A DNA stretch of 64,000 nucleotides from an uncultured Bacteroides sp. (GTDB lineage Bacteria > Bacteroidota > Bacteroidia > Bacteroidales > Bacteroidaceae). Location of the stretch: assembly GCA_947646015.1 (NCBI GenBank), contig CANSEY010000019.1, positions 18,908-82,907 on the forward strand. The letters run 5' to 3'. The notes beneath the pieces were generated by a model. It was not told where the DNA came from. It made no database searches and saw only the letters and a list, made by a program, of their open reading frames with translations. A program made the position numbers and the translations under genes. Of this stretch, positions 19,255 through 28,421 are shown one piece after another; the first letter of the stretch is position 1; the number at the start of each line of letters is the position of its first letter.

Positions 19255-20478
19255 ATGACTTTAGTAGACAGATTTTTGAAGTATGTGAGCTTTGATACAC
19301 AGTCGGATGAATCAACAGGGCTTACTCCCAGTACTCCGAAACAGATGGTATTCGCTGAATATCTGAAGACTGAACTGGAATCTTTGGGGTTGGAAGATAT
19401 TACTTTGGATGAACATGGCTATCTTTTTGCCACGCTTCCTGCTAATATAGATAAAAAAGTACCCACTATCGGGTTTATCGCTCATATGGATACAAGTCCC
19501 GATATGACAGGAAAAGATGTAACTCCACGTATTGTAAAAGGCTACGATGGGACGGATATAGTGCTTTGTGCCGAAGAAAATATCATTCTTTCTCCTGCAC
19601 AATTTCCGGAACTGCTCGATCATAAAGGAGAGGATTTGATTGTAACAAACGGCAAGACGCTGCTTGGTGCGGATGATAAAGCGGGAATTGCCGAGATCGT
19701 ATCAGCAATCGTTTATCTGAAAGAACATCCCGAAATCAAACATGGAAAGATTCGTATCGGTTTCAATCCGGATGAGGAAATCGGTGAAGGTGCGCATAAG
19801 TTCGATGTCGGGAAGTTTGGCTGCGAATGGGCGTATACGATGGATGGTGGTGAAGTAGGGGAACTGGAGTTTGAAAATTTCAATGCTGCCGCTGCAAAGA
19901 TTACTTTTAAAGGACGTAATGTACACCCCGGATATGCAAAGAATAAGATGATAAACTCGATTCGTGTCGCTAATCAGTTTATCGCAATGTTGCCATCGAT
20001 GGAAACACCGGAGCAGACTGAAGGGTATGAAGGATTCTATCATCTGATCAGTATTCAGGGAGATGTGGAGCAAAGTACAGTGTCTTATATCATTCGCGAC
20101 CATGACCGTGCCAAGTTTGAGAAACGCAAGGAAGAAATAAAACGTCTGGTTGCGGAGATCAACACCGAATATGGAGAAGGTACGGCGACACTAGAGTTAC
20201 GTGACCAATACTATAATATGCGTGAGAAAATAGAACCGGTGATGCATATCATCGACACAGCTTTTGCAGCCATGGAGGCGGTAGGAGTGAAGCCGAATGT
20301 GAAGCCGATTCGTGGCGGTACGGATGGAGCGCAGCTATCATTCAAAGGTTTACCCTGCCCGAATATTTTTGCCGGCGGTCTTAATTTCCACGGACGTTAT
20401 GAGTTTGTTCCTATTCAGAATATGGAGAAGGCAATGAACGTCATTGTGAAGATTGCCGAACTAGTAGCTTCTAAGTGA
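19255..20478 (+). CDS. pepT: Peptidase T (tripeptide aminopeptidase)
   Basis: 407 residues from ATG 19255 ([19 protein letters not shown]); codons further upstream lie inside the terminator region and are unlikely. The M20 di-zinc site is visible: HMDTSPD, GADDKAG (bridging Asp), [15 protein letters not shown] (catalytic Glu and zinc Glu), [10 protein letters not shown] and the last His in [11 protein letters not shown]. It removes the N-terminal residue from tripeptides in the cytosol. It is followed after 49 bases by gcvT, with which it may share a transcript. Confidence 0.96.
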   Translation: MTLVDRFLKYVSFDTQSDESTGLTPSTPKQMVFAEYLKTELESLGLEDITLDEHGYLFATLPANIDKKVPTIGFIAHMDTSPDMTGKDVTPRIVKGYDGTDIVLCAEENIILSPAQFPELLDHKGEDLIVTNGKTLLGADDKAGIAEIVSAIVYLKEHPEIKHGKIRIGFNPDEEIGEGAHKFDVGKFGCEWAYTMDGGEVGELEFENFNAAAAKITFKGRNVHPGYAKNKMINSIRVANQFIAMLPSMETPEQTEGYEGFYHLISIQGDVEQSTVSYIIRDHDRAKFEKRKEEIKRLVAEINTEYGEGTATLELRDQYYNMREKIEPVMHIIDTAFAAMEAVGVKPNVKPIRGGTDGAQLSFKGLPCPNIFAGGLNFHGRYEFVPIQNMEKAMNVIVKIAELVASK

Positions 20479-20527
20479 TTACATTCCACGAATATCAATT
20501 TATTACTTAAAACTTAATACACAAAAA

Positions 20528-21613
20528 ATGAAAACCACTCCGTTTACAGAGAAACACATTGCATTAGGTGCTAAAATGCACGAATTTGCAGGCTATAATA
20601 TGCCTATCGAGTACTCTGGAATTATTGATGAACATCTGACTGTTTGTAATGCAGTCGGGGTATTTGATGTATCCCATATGGGAGAATTCTGGGTGAAAGG
20701 GCCGCAAGCGTTAGCCTTTCTTCAGAAGGTGACTTCCAATAATGTGGCGGCACTTGTTCCCGGTAAGATACAATATACCTGCTTCCCTAATGAAGAAGGG
20801 GGAATTGTAGATGACTTGCTGGTATATTGCTATGAGCCGGAAAAATATCTGCTGGTAGTGAATGCGGCCAATATAGAAAAGGATTGGGACTGGTGTGTTT
20901 CTCATAATACGGAGGGGGCGGAACTGGAGAATTCTTCCGATAATATGGCGCAGCTTGCTGTTCAGGGTCCGAAGGCTATTCTTGCTTTGCAGAAGTTGAC
21001 GGATATCGATCTGTCGGCTATTCCTTATTATACATTTACCGTTGGCCGGTTTGCGGGAAAAGAGAATGTGATTATCTCCAATACCGGATACACCGGTGCC
21101 GGAGGTTTTGAACTTTATTTCTATCCGGATGCTGCCGAGGCGGTATGGAAAGCTGTATTTGAGGCGGGGGAAGAATTCGGTATCAAGCCGGTAGGGCTGG
21201 GTGCCCGTGATACGCTTCGTCTGGAAATGGGATTTTGCCTTTATGGCAATGATCTGGATGATAAGACTTCACCGATCGAAGCTGGATTGGGATGGATCAC
21301 TAAGTTTGTGGAAGGTAAGGAGTTCATTAACCGTCCGATGCTGGAAAAGCAGAAGGCAGAAGGAACTACCCGTAAACTGGTTGGTTTTGAAATGATTGAC
21401 CGCGGCATTCCTCGTCACGGCTATGAACTCGTGAATGGGGAAGGGGAAGGTATAGGCGTGGTGACTTCCGGAACAATGTCTCCCACTCGCAAGATTGGTA
21501 TTGGTATGGGATATGTGAAACCGGAATATGCCAAAGTTGGCACGGAAATCTGTATTGATATGCGTGGACGTAAATTGAAGGCAATAGTGGTGAAGCCACC
21601 TTTTAGAAAATAA
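20528..21613 (+). CDS. gcvT: Aminomethyltransferase, T-protein of the glycine cleavage system
   Basis: 361 residues, the family length. Marks: [30 protein letters not shown] (read as separate motifs YSGIIDEH and VFDVSHMGE), the folate-binding Asp in [25 protein letters not shown], and [13 protein letters not shown] with the conserved arginines. It moves the aminomethyl group from the H-protein to tetrahydrofolate, releasing ammonia. gcvH and gcvP are not in this window; in Bacteroides gcvT is often apart from them and next to pepT, as here. A strong terminator follows. Confidence 0.97.
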   Translation: MKTTPFTEKHIALGAKMHEFAGYNMPIEYSGIIDEHLTVCNAVGVFDVSHMGEFWVKGPQALAFLQKVTSNNVAALVPGKIQYTCFPNEEGGIVDDLLVYCYEPEKYLLVVNAANIEKDWDWCVSHNTEGAELENSSDNMAQLAVQGPKAILALQKLTDIDLSAIPYYTFTVGRFAGKENVIISNTGYTGAGGFELYFYPDAAEAVWKAVFEAGEEFGIKPVGLGARDTLRLEMGFCLYGNDLDDKTSPIEAGLGWITKFVEGKEFINRPMLEKQKAEGTTRKLVGFEMIDRGIPRHGYELVNGEGEGIGVVTSGTMSPTRKIGIGMGYVKPEYAKVGTEICIDMRGRKLKAIVVKPPFRK

Positions 21614-21631
21614 ATCTTGAGTTTATAGAAT

Positions 21632-21673
21632 TTTTAGCCCCGGATAGGTTTTGATACTATCCGGGGCTAAATC
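21632..21673 (+). terminator. Terminator after gcvT
   Basis: TTTAGCCCCGGATAG (21633-21647) pairs with CTATCCGGGGCTAAA (21658-21672), a 15-base perfect stem followed by TCATTTTAT. Confidence 0.85.
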
Positions 21674-21735
21674 ATTTTATGATGGTTGATGTGAAACATA
21701 TCCGTGAATCTGTTGTTTATACGATAGATTTATTT

Positions 21736-21743
21736 TAATTTTG
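21736..21743 (+). promoter_or_regulatory. -7 box of the CPA2 antiporter gene
   Basis: TAATTTTG, matching TAnnTTTG, 20 bases in front of the ATG at 21764, so the leader is very short. Confidence 0.5.
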
Positions 21744-21763
21744 TCACCAAATACGATGAAACA

Positions 21764-24037
21764 ATGTCTCAATTACCTACACTCATTGCCGATCTTGCGC
21801 TGATATTGATCTGTGCCGGCGTCATGACTTTGTTGTTTAAGAAGTTAAAGCAACCTTTGGTGTTGGGATATGTGGTTGCCGGTTTTCTGGCAAGTCCGCA
21901 CATGCCTTATACACCATCAGTAATGGATACCGCCAACATTAAGACATGGGCGGATATTGGCGTTATCTTCTTGTTGTTTGCTCTTGGTCTGGAGTTCAGT
22001 TTTAAGAAAATCGTAAAAGTCGGAGGTTCTGCTATCATCGCTGCCTGCACCATCATCTTTTGTATGATATTGCTGGGGATAGGTGTCGGTATGGGATTCG
22101 GCTGGCATCGGATGGACAGCCTGTTTCTAGGTGGTATGATTGCGATGTCTTCTACTACTATTATTTATAAGGCGTTCGATGACTTGGGACTGAGGAAGAA
22201 GCAGTTCACCGGGCTTGTACTGAGTATTCTGATTCTGGAGGATATACTGGCTATTGTATTGATGGTGATGCTTTCTACGATGGCGGTAAGCCATAACTTT
22301 GAAGGCACCGAGATGCTGGAGAGTATTGGTAAACTGCTGTTCTTTCTTATTTTGTGGTTTGTAGTAGGCATCTATCTGATTCCGGAGTTTTTGAAGCGTT
22401 GCAGGAAACTGATGGGAGAGGAAACTCTGCTTATCGTATCATTGGCACTGTGTTTCGGTATGGTAGTGATGGCAGCCAATACAGGGTTCTCTGCTGCATT
22501 CGGTGCGTTTATCATGGGGTCTATTCTGGCAGAAACAATCGAAGCGGAATCTATTGACCGGTTGGTGAAGCCGGTGAAAGATCTTTTTGGCGCAATTTTC
22601 TTTGTATCGGTGGGGATGATGGTCGATCCTGCAATGATTATTGAATATGCAATACCTATCATTGTAATTACGATCGCAGTTATTTTGGGGCAGGCTACCT
22701 TCGGAACATTCGGCGTGATTCTTTCCGGCAAACCCTTGAAGACGGCTATGCAGTGCGGTTTCAGTTTGACTCAGATTGGTGAATTCGCATTTATTATAGC
22801 TTCATTGGGTGTATCTCTGCACGTGACGAGCGATTTCTTATATCCGATAGTGGTAGCAGTTTCTGTGATAACCACTTTCCTGACTCCTTATATGATTCGT
22901 CTGGCTGAACCGGCTTCTTCTTTTGTGGATGCTCATTTACCCGCTTCCTGGAGAAAGTTCTTAATGCGTTATTCTTCGGGCTCGCAAACAGTACTTAATC
23001 ATGAGAATTTGTGGAAGAAGCTGTTGCTGGCAATGGTACGCATAACTGTGGTATATTCAATTGTCAGTATATCCATTATTGCACTGTCTTTCCGTTTTGT
23101 CGTCCCATTCTTTAAGGAGAACCTGCCTCATTTCTGGGCGTCATTATTGGGGGCTGTTTTTATTATCCTTTGCATTTCGCCTTTCCTGCGTGCTATCATG
23201 GTGAAGAAAAACCATTCGGTGGAATTTATGACCCTGTGGCATGATAACCGTGCCAATCGTGCACCATTGGTGTCTACTATTGTCATACGTATTATGATTG
23301 CGGCGTTATTTGTCATTTTTGTGATATCGGGATTGTTTAAGGCATCTATTGGATTGATTATTGGAGTGGCTGTGCTTGCAGTCTTGTTGATGGTATGGTC
23401 GCGTCGTTTGAAAAAGCAATCTATATTGATAGAACGGCGTTTCTTTCAAAATCTGCGTTCCAGAGAGGTGCGTGCAGAATATTTGGGAGAGAAGAAACCC
23501 GAATATGCCGGACGTCTGTTATCTCATGATCTGCATTTGGCGGATTTGGAGATTCCGGGGGAATCCACTTGGGCGGGAAAAACGTTGATGGAACTAAATT
23601 TGGGAAAGAAATATGGCATTCATATCGCTTCTATCTTGCGGGGGAAGAGAAGGATTAATATTCCCGGTGGCTCGGTGCGTCTTTTTCCTATGGACAAGAT
23701 ACAGGTAATAGGAACGGACGAACAATTGAATGTATTTAGCAGTGCCATGCAAAGTGGTGCGAAGATAGACTGGGAGATGTATGAGAAGGGAGAGATGACT
23801 TTGAAGCAGTTCATTATTGATGCAGACTCCGTTTTTCTGGGTAAAACAATCCGTGAATCGGGTATACGGGATAAGTATCATTGTATGATAGCCGGTGTGG
23901 AACGGGAAGATGGCACTCTGATGGTGCCGGATGTAAATGCACCGTTCGAAGAGGGGGATGTAGTGTGGGTTGTTGGTGAAAAAGAGAACGTGTACCAATT
24001 AGTCGATCAAAAAAACGAAAAAATACAGGTGAAATAA
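21764..24037 (+). CDS. CPA2-family monovalent cation:proton antiporter with two TrkA-C domains
   Basis: 757 residues. About twelve membrane helices (residues 5-385) form a Na+/H+ exchanger domain; visible are PLVLGYVVAGFLASP, FLLFALGLEFSFKK, SSTTIIYKAF and the QIGEFAFIIASLGV segment typical of KefB/KefC-like carriers. Three to four further hydrophobic stretches lie between 420 and 540. The soluble C-terminus has two RCK_C/TrkA-C-like units (about 590-670 with PGESTWAGKTLMELNL, and 678-750 with DSVFLGKTIRESGIRDKY), and no Rossmann TrkA-N domain is seen between them. It probably exports K+ or Na+ in exchange for protons, gated by ligand binding to the TrkA-C pair. Confidence 0.9.
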   Translation: MSQLPTLIADLALILICAGVMTLLFKKLKQPLVLGYVVAGFLASPHMPYTPSVMDTANIKTWADIGVIFLLFALGLEFSFKKIVKVGGSAIIAACTIIFCMILLGIGVGMGFGWHRMDSLFLGGMIAMSSTTIIYKAFDDLGLRKKQFTGLVLSILILEDILAIVLMVMLSTMAVSHNFEGTEMLESIGKLLFFLILWFVVGIYLIPEFLKRCRKLMGEETLLIVSLALCFGMVVMAANTGFSAAFGAFIMGSILAETIEAESIDRLVKPVKDLFGAIFFVSVGMMVDPAMIIEYAIPIIVITIAVILGQATFGTFGVILSGKPLKTAMQCGFSLTQIGEFAFIIASLGVSLHVTSDFLYPIVVAVSVITTFLTPYMIRLAEPASSFVDAHLPASWRKFLMRYSSGSQTVLNHENLWKKLLLAMVRITVVYSIVSISIIALSFRFVVPFFKENLPHFWASLLGAVFIILCISPFLRAIMVKKNHSVEFMTLWHDNRANRAPLVSTIVIRIMIAALFVIFVISGLFKASIGLIIGVAVLAVLLMVWSRRLKKQSILIERRFFQNLRSREVRAEYLGEKKPEYAGRLLSHDLHLADLEIPGESTWAGKTLMELNLGKKYGIHIASILRGKRRINIPGGSVRLFPMDKIQVIGTDEQLNVFSSAMQSGAKIDWEMYEKGEMTLKQFIIDADSVFLGKTIRESGIRDKYHCMIAGVEREDGTLMVPDVNAPFEEGDVVWVVGEKENVYQLVDQKNEKIQVK

Positions 24038-24049
24038 AAGCAGAACGAC

Positions 24050-24057
24050 TATTTTTG
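24050..24057 (+). promoter_or_regulatory. -7 box of the HIT-family gene
   Basis: TATTTTTG, matching TAnnTTTG. It sets the HIT start at the ATG 24087, because the possible TTG start at 24060 would lie at or before the transcript start. Confidence 0.55.
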
Positions 24058-24086
24058 CTTTGTCAAAACATAAAAATAAGAATATC

Positions 24087-24512
24087 ATGAAGAGTGATCC
24101 AAAAGAATGTCTGTATTGCCAGAACAATGAAACGTTGCATAATCTGATGATTGAGGTTGCGCAGCTTAGTGTATCACGTGTGTTTTTGTTTAAAGAGCAA
24201 ACTTATCGGGGGCGTTGCCTCGTTGCTTACAAGGATCACGTAAATGATTTGAACGAATTGAGCGATGAAGACCGTAATGCATTTATGGCTGATGTGGCAC
24301 GTGTTACCCGTGCAATGCAGAAAGCTTTCCAGCCGGAAAAGATCAACTATGGTGCTTACTCAGATAAATTATCTCATTTGCATTTCCATCTGGCTCCGAA
24401 ATATGTAGACGGACCTGATTATGGCGGTGTATTTCAGATGAATCCGGGAAAAGTTTATTTGACCGATGCTGAATATCAGGAGCTAATTGATGCTGTGAAA
24501 GCAAATCTGTAA
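24087..24512 (+). CDS. HIT-family (histidine triad) nucleotide-binding protein
   Basis: 141 residues from ATG 24087 (MKSDPKECLYC). The triad reads HLHFHLAPK (about residues 97-105), the catalytic HxHxH of HIT hydrolases/transferases. The N-terminal CLYCQNNE is a CxxC pair, possibly a zinc site as in Hint proteins. It would act on nucleoside phosphoramidates or dinucleotides in the cytosol. Length is somewhat above the simple Hint size (about 115). It stands alone between the antiporter and a bidirectional terminator. Confidence 0.85.
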   Translation: MKSDPKECLYCQNNETLHNLMIEVAQLSVSRVFLFKEQTYRGRCLVAYKDHVNDLNELSDEDRNAFMADVARVTRAMQKAFQPEKINYGAYSDKLSHLHFHLAPKYVDGPDYGGVFQMNPGKVYLTDAEYQELIDAVKANL

Positions 24513-24530
24513 TCAACAGTTGGTAAAATA

Positions 24531-24581
24531 ATAAACGGTGAATAAACTTGTAACTTCATGCTATAAGTTTATTCACCGTTC
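24531..24581. terminator. Bidirectional terminator between the HIT and S4 genes
   Basis: AACGGTGAATAAACTT (24534-24549) pairs with AAGTTTATTCACCGTT (24565-24580). Flanks are A/T-rich on both sides, so it can serve both converging genes. Confidence 0.75.
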
Positions 24582-24586
24582 ATTAT

Positions 24587-25009
24587 TTACTTATCTTCGT
24601 CGAAATCAAAGTCGAAATCAAAATCATCCATAAATTCCGGAGCTGTGAATTCCTCCAGACTTCTGCGGTCTTTTTTGGTTGGACGTCCGGTTCCCCGTGC
24701 GCGATCAATGAATCCGCTGATTTTACTCATTTCCAATAGTTCGTATTGGTCGGGAGTGGTAACGTTTTCCATTACATCGGGTACAAGCTTTGCGCCTACT
24801 CGCTTCTCAATAGCTTGCAACACTTTGAATGAATAGGTAATAGGCGGCTTCTTAACTTGAACTACATCACCCGGCTTTATCATGCGAGATGCCTTTACGT
24901 ATGCTCCGTTGATAGTGACACGGTTCATCTTGCAGGCTTCGGCGGCAATTGTGCGTGTCTTGAAAATACGAACAGCCCACATCCATTTATCTATTCTTGC
25001 TTCTGCCAT
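24587..25009 (-). CDS. S4-domain RNA-binding protein (Hsp15-like)
   Basis: 140 residues. The S4 domain covers about 4-65 (RIDKWMWAVRIFKTRTIAAEACKMNRV, shown as motifs DKWMWAVRIFKTR and VTINGAYVKASRMIKPGD). This is the Hsp15/HslR type, which binds 50S subunits carrying stalled nascent chains. The rest is basic (RARGTGRPTKKDRR), and the C-terminus is strikingly acidic with alternating Asp/Phe (DDFDFDFDFDEDK). It precedes nothing on its strand; the peptidyl-tRNA hydrolase gene 100 bases upstream fits a role in ribosome rescue. Confidence 0.85.
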   Translation of the reverse strand: MAEARIDKWMWAVRIFKTRTIAAEACKMNRVTINGAYVKASRMIKPGDVVQVKKPPITYSFKVLQAIEKRVGAKLVPDVMENVTTPDQYELLEMSKISGFIDRARGTGRPTKKDRRSLEEFTAPEFMDDFDFDFDFDEDK

Positions 25010-25110
25010 ATATTGATAATTTATTAATTAACAGTGTACCATGTGTCATGGTGGAGTACTTAATGACCGTTTGCATATATACGCTGTGAAATAGTCAATT
25101 GTACATACTC

Positions 25111-25680
25111 CTATTTCTTATTGAACTGGTTCATGGTAATATCAATACCTGCCAGACAGAAACTTTTAATGATTTCTCCGGCTGTTTCCAGTCTTTCATC
25201 CATTGTCTTGCGATCTTCGTCAGTAAAGTGTCCGAGTACATAATCAATCTGTCCGCCTTTGGGGAAGTCATTTCCGATACCAAAGCGTAAACGGGCATAG
25301 TTCTGAGTTCCTAAAATGGCTGCTATGTGCTTCAGACCATTATGTCCGGCATCACTTCCTTTTCCTTTCAGACGCAGAGTGCCGAAGGGGAGAGCCAGAT
25401 CGTCTACTACTATTAACACATTTTCCAAAGGGATGTTTTCTTTTTGCATCCAGTAGCGAACGGCCAGTCCGCTCAGGTTCATGAAAGTTGACGGTTTGAG
25501 CAGGATTAACTGGCGTCCTTTGATCGAAAAACTAGTGGTAAATCCGTAGCGTCCGTCAATAAAGGGAGGAGCATTGTTGATTCTTGCCAATGCCTCTACT
25601 GTCATGAAACCAATATTATGCCGGGTTTCATGATATTCGGGTCCAATGTTTCCTAGTCCGACAATTAGATATTTAATCAT
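25111..25680 (-). CDS. pth: Peptidyl-tRNA hydrolase
   Basis: 189 residues. Catalytic and binding residues are visible: [19 protein letters not shown] (Asn near 10, catalytic His near 20), STFMNLSG (Asn near 68), [10 protein letters not shown] (Asp near 93) and [12 protein letters not shown] (Asn near 115). It frees tRNA from peptidyl-tRNA that falls off ribosomes. It lies 135 bases downstream of the L25 gene on the same strand, the common bacterial order rplY-pth. Confidence 0.97.
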
Positions 25681-25720
25681 TGTTTTTTCGTAAAAAACAG
25701 TTCGTGAATATAAAAAGAGA

Positions 25721-25783
25721 AACGCAAATTAACGCAAACTAATGCAGACTGAACATCTGCTTTAATCTGCATTAATCTGCGTT
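25721..25783. repeat. Imperfect 28-base inverted repeat built of a 10-base unit
   Basis: Left arm 25721-25748, right arm 25756-25783, with a 7-base loop; 23 of 28 positions pair. The right arm contains the unit TTAATCTGC twice at a 10-base step (25762-25770 and 25772-25780). It lies between rplY and pth, and may act as a terminator or attenuator for L25, though no long T run follows. Confidence 0.6.
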
Positions 25784-25815
25784 TTGCTATATCTCTTTAC
25801 AGGGATAATCTCAAA

Positions 25816-26406
25816 TTACTTTCCAGCGGCTGCTGCTGCACCTCTTGCTGCACGAGTCAACTTAACAGCACATACAACGGCTTCTTTAGCACTGATCAGT
25901 TCAAGACCTTCGAAGCTCAGTTCGCCAACTTTAACAGTCTTACCCAATCCCAGGTGAGAAACGTTAACAGTCAGTTTTTCAGGAATTACATTGTACAGAG
26001 CTTTCACTTTGATCTTACGCATCTGCAATGCAAGCTTACCACCGGCTTTCACACCTTCTGCAAGACCTTCCAACTGTACCGGAACTTCCATAACGATAGG
26101 TTTAGCTTCGTCAATCTGATAGAAGTCAACATGAAGAATGTTGTCTTTTACCGGGTGGAATTGAATATCTTTCAGGATAGCGTTTACTTTTTTGCCATCG
26201 ATATCCAGATCTACTACGTAAATGTGCGGAGTATAAACCAAGTTACGAAGACCTTCGTTAGTCACTGTAAAGTGAACAACTTCACCAGCTCCGTAAAGTA
26301 CACAAGGCACACCACCGTTCTTACGAATTTCTTTTAAAGCTCTTGCTTGTTCCGAAGAGCGTTCTGCAATAGTTCTTGCAGTTCCTTTTACTTCAATTGA
26401 TTTCAT
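25816..26406 (-). CDS. rplY: 50S ribosomal protein L25 (Ctc form)
   Basis: 196 residues: N-terminal L25 domain (about 1-95, with EVKGTARTIAERSSEQARALKEIRKNGGVPCVLYG read as separate motifs TARTIAER and GGVPCVLYG) and the C-terminal TL5 domain (about 100-185, with PIVMEVPVQLEGLAEGVKAGG read as VPVQLEGLAEGVKAGG). It binds 5S rRNA in the large subunit. The end is Ala/Gly rich (ARGAAAAAGK). The pth gene follows on the same strand. Confidence 0.96.
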   Translation of the reverse strand: MKSIEVKGTARTIAERSSEQARALKEIRKNGGVPCVLYGAGEVVHFTVTNEGLRNLVYTPHIYVVDLDIDGKKVNAILKDIQFHPVKDNILHVDFYQIDEAKPIVMEVPVQLEGLAEGVKAGGKLALQMRKIKVKALYNVIPEKLTVNVSHLGLGKTVKVGELSFEGLELISAKEAVVCAVKLTRAARGAAAAAGK

Positions 26407-26542
26407 TTCTTAAAAAATTGTGTTACTCTAAATTAAGTTATTTTGCTTAATTCACCATTACACGATGTGGATTATCACATGATGTTGCAAAAAAGCGGTG
26501 CAAAAGTACTGTTTTTTTTTGAAATATCAAAGAGTTACCTCT

Positions 26543-26947
26543 TTAAAAGTCAATATCAATCTTAATTTCGTTTTCCAGCTTGTCCTCTTGTGCTTGTTCG
26601 GCAAGAGCTTCCTGTTCTCTTTTTATATCAGCTTCTTCGTTCAGGCGGCTGATGTAATCGTTCATGTCACTGTGGTTAATAAAACTGATGGCTTCTGTCA
26701 ATCCTGCCATAAATTTCTGAAAATCCTCCTTATATAAGAAGATTTTATGCTTTTCGAAGCTAACCTGAGAGTCATCTCCTTCTCCCATCACCACTTTCTT
26801 ACTCTCCGTAATAGCTAAAAACATTTCATCTTTACGGTTCTTCTTCACATCGAGGTAATAGATGCGTTTACCTGCTTTGATGGACTTGGAGAAAACGATC
26901 TCCTTATCATTCATGTCTGCGTTCATTTTCTTTTTAAAATCTTCCAT
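26543..26947 (-). CDS. PUR-alpha-like nucleic-acid-binding protein (DUF3276)
   Basis: 134 residues from ATG 26947 (MEDFKKKMNADMND). A start 10 codons earlier is possible but lies in A/T-rich sequence. The core (about 14-100: IVFSKSIKAGKRIYYLDVKK, MFLAITESKK, KIFLYKEDFQKFMAGL) is the PUR repeat fold found in Bacteroidota and spirochaetes, which binds single-stranded DNA or RNA. The C-terminus is a charged helix (EEADIKREQEALAEQAQEDK). It is a single gene, divergent from nusB. Confidence 0.85.
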   Translation of the reverse strand: MEDFKKKMNADMNDKEIVFSKSIKAGKRIYYLDVKKNRKDEMFLAITESKKVVMGEGDDSQVSFEKHKIFLYKEDFQKFMAGLTEAISFINHSDMNDYISRLNEEADIKREQEALAEQAQEDKLENEIKIDIDF

Positions 26948-27076
26948 ATCATTGGGTCCGTTAATAATCGGCCTCAAAATTGGATATTTTTTTTAAACTG
27001 TCAAAAGAAAAAGCGCAGAGAATCAAATACTGCATTAAAAAATGTGATTTATTTGTGGAAACTCATTAAAAATATC

Positions 27077-27084
27077 TACTTTTG
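27077..27084 (+). promoter_or_regulatory. -7 box of the nusB operon
   Basis: TACTTTTG, matching TAnnTTTG, 31 bases in front of the nusB ATG. It probably drives nusB-yajC-ybbR-coaE. Confidence 0.6.
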
Positions 27085-27115
27085 CAGTTCGATAATAACA
27101 GTATTAATTTGAATT

Positions 27116-28042
27116 ATGATCAACAGAGTTCTTATTCGTCTTAAGATTATACAAATAGTGTATGCCTATTACCAAAATGGCAGCAAAAATCTAGACTCAG
27201 CGGAGAAAGAGTTATTCTTCAGCCTTTCAAAGGCGTATGACCTTTATAATTATTTGTTAATGCTGATGATGGCATTAACAGAGTATGCACAAAAACGCAT
27301 TGATGCGGCAAAAGCAAAACTGGCTCCTACTAAAGAAGAGTTGTATCCCAACACAAAGTTTGTGGATAATAAGTTTGTTGCACAGTTGGAGGTGAACAAG
27401 CAACTGACCGAGTTTATATCTAATCAGAAGCGAACTTGGGCAAATGATCAGGATTTCGTCAAAGAGCTTTATGAGAAAATAGTAGAAAGCGATATTTATA
27501 AAGATTATATGGCTTCCGGTGACAATTCATATGAAGCTGACCGCGAATTGTGGAGAAAACTCTATAAAACATATATCTTTAATAATGATTCTCTTGATCA
27601 GGTGCTGGAAGACCAGAGTCTGTATTGGAATGACGATAAAGAGATTGTAGATACCTTTGTCTTGAAAACGATTAAGCGTTTTGAAGAAAAGAACGGAGCA
27701 AATCAGGAATTACTTCCCGAATTCAAGGATGACGAAGATCAGGAATTTGCACGCCGCTTGTTCCGTCGTACAATTCTGAATGCTGACTATTACCGTCATC
27801 TTGTGAGCGAGAATACGAAAAACTGGGATTTGGATCGTATCGCATTTATGGATATTATCATTATGCAGACTGCTTTAGCCGAAATTTTAAGTTTCCCGAA
27901 CATTCCGGTAAGTGTTTCGTTAAATGAATATGTAGAAATTGCGAAGTTGTATAGCACTGCCAAGAGCGGTAGCTTTATCAACGGAACGCTGGATGGAATA
28001 GTTAATCAATTGAAAAAAGAAGGTAAGTTGACTAAAAACTGA
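27116..28042 (+). CDS. nusB: Transcription antitermination factor NusB (long Bacteroidota form)
   Basis: 308 residues, about twice the length of NusB in proteobacteria (about 140). The first part has the RNA-binding helix (INRVLIRLKIIQIVYAYYQNG, seen as NRVLIRLKIIQIVYAYY), then a long helical insert (about 45-200), and the C-terminal NusB half (about 205-305: ARRLFRRTILNADYYRHLV, WDLDRIAFMDIIIMQTALAEIL, SVSLNEYVEIAKLYSTAKSGSFINGTLD shown in part). It joins the NusA/NusE antitermination complex at rRNA operons. It opens an operon with yajC 40 bases downstream. Confidence 0.92.
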   Translation: MINRVLIRLKIIQIVYAYYQNGSKNLDSAEKELFFSLSKAYDLYNYLLMLMMALTEYAQKRIDAAKAKLAPTKEELYPNTKFVDNKFVAQLEVNKQLTEFISNQKRTWANDQDFVKELYEKIVESDIYKDYMASGDNSYEADRELWRKLYKTYIFNNDSLDQVLEDQSLYWNDDKEIVDTFVLKTIKRFEEKNGANQELLPEFKDDEDQEFARRLFRRTILNADYYRHLVSENTKNWDLDRIAFMDIIIMQTALAEILSFPNIPVSVSLNEYVEIAKLYSTAKSGSFINGTLDGIVNQLKKEGKLTKN

Positions 28043-28082
28043 TACCTTTGTCCATATAGTAGAAACTAAAACTTGATTATTT

Positions 28083-28400
28083 ATGAACTTATTGACTGTA
28101 TTATTGCAAGCTCCCGCAGCGGGAGGTGGAAGTATGATGTGGATCATGCTGATAGCTATGTTTGTTATCATGTATTTCTTTATGATTCGCCCTCAAAATA
28201 AGAAGCAGAAAGAAATTGCTAATTTCCGTAAATCTCTTCAGGTAAACCAGTCGGTAATTACTGCAGGTGGTATCCATGGTACAATCAAAGAGATTACTGA
28301 TGATTATATAGTACTTGAAATCGCTTCTAACGTGAAGATTAAAATAGATAAGAATTCTATTTTTGCTGATGCTTCGGCTGCCGGCAATCAGTCTAAATAA
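28083..28400 (+). CDS. yajC: Preprotein translocase subunit YajC
   Basis: 105 residues. One membrane helix (about 18-38, MMWIMLIAMFVIMYFFM) followed by IRPQNKKQKEIANFRKSL and VITAGGIHGTIKEITDDYIVLEI, the YajC signature. It accompanies SecDF at the translocon. Located 40 bases after nusB and 21 bases before the YbbR gene. Confidence 0.95.
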   Translation: MNLLTVLLQAPAAGGGSMMWIMLIAMFVIMYFFMIRPQNKKQKEIANFRKSLQVNQSVITAGGIHGTIKEITDDYIVLEIASNVKIKIDKNSIFADASAAGNQSK

Positions 28401-28421
28401 TCTTTAGTAAACAAATACCCT

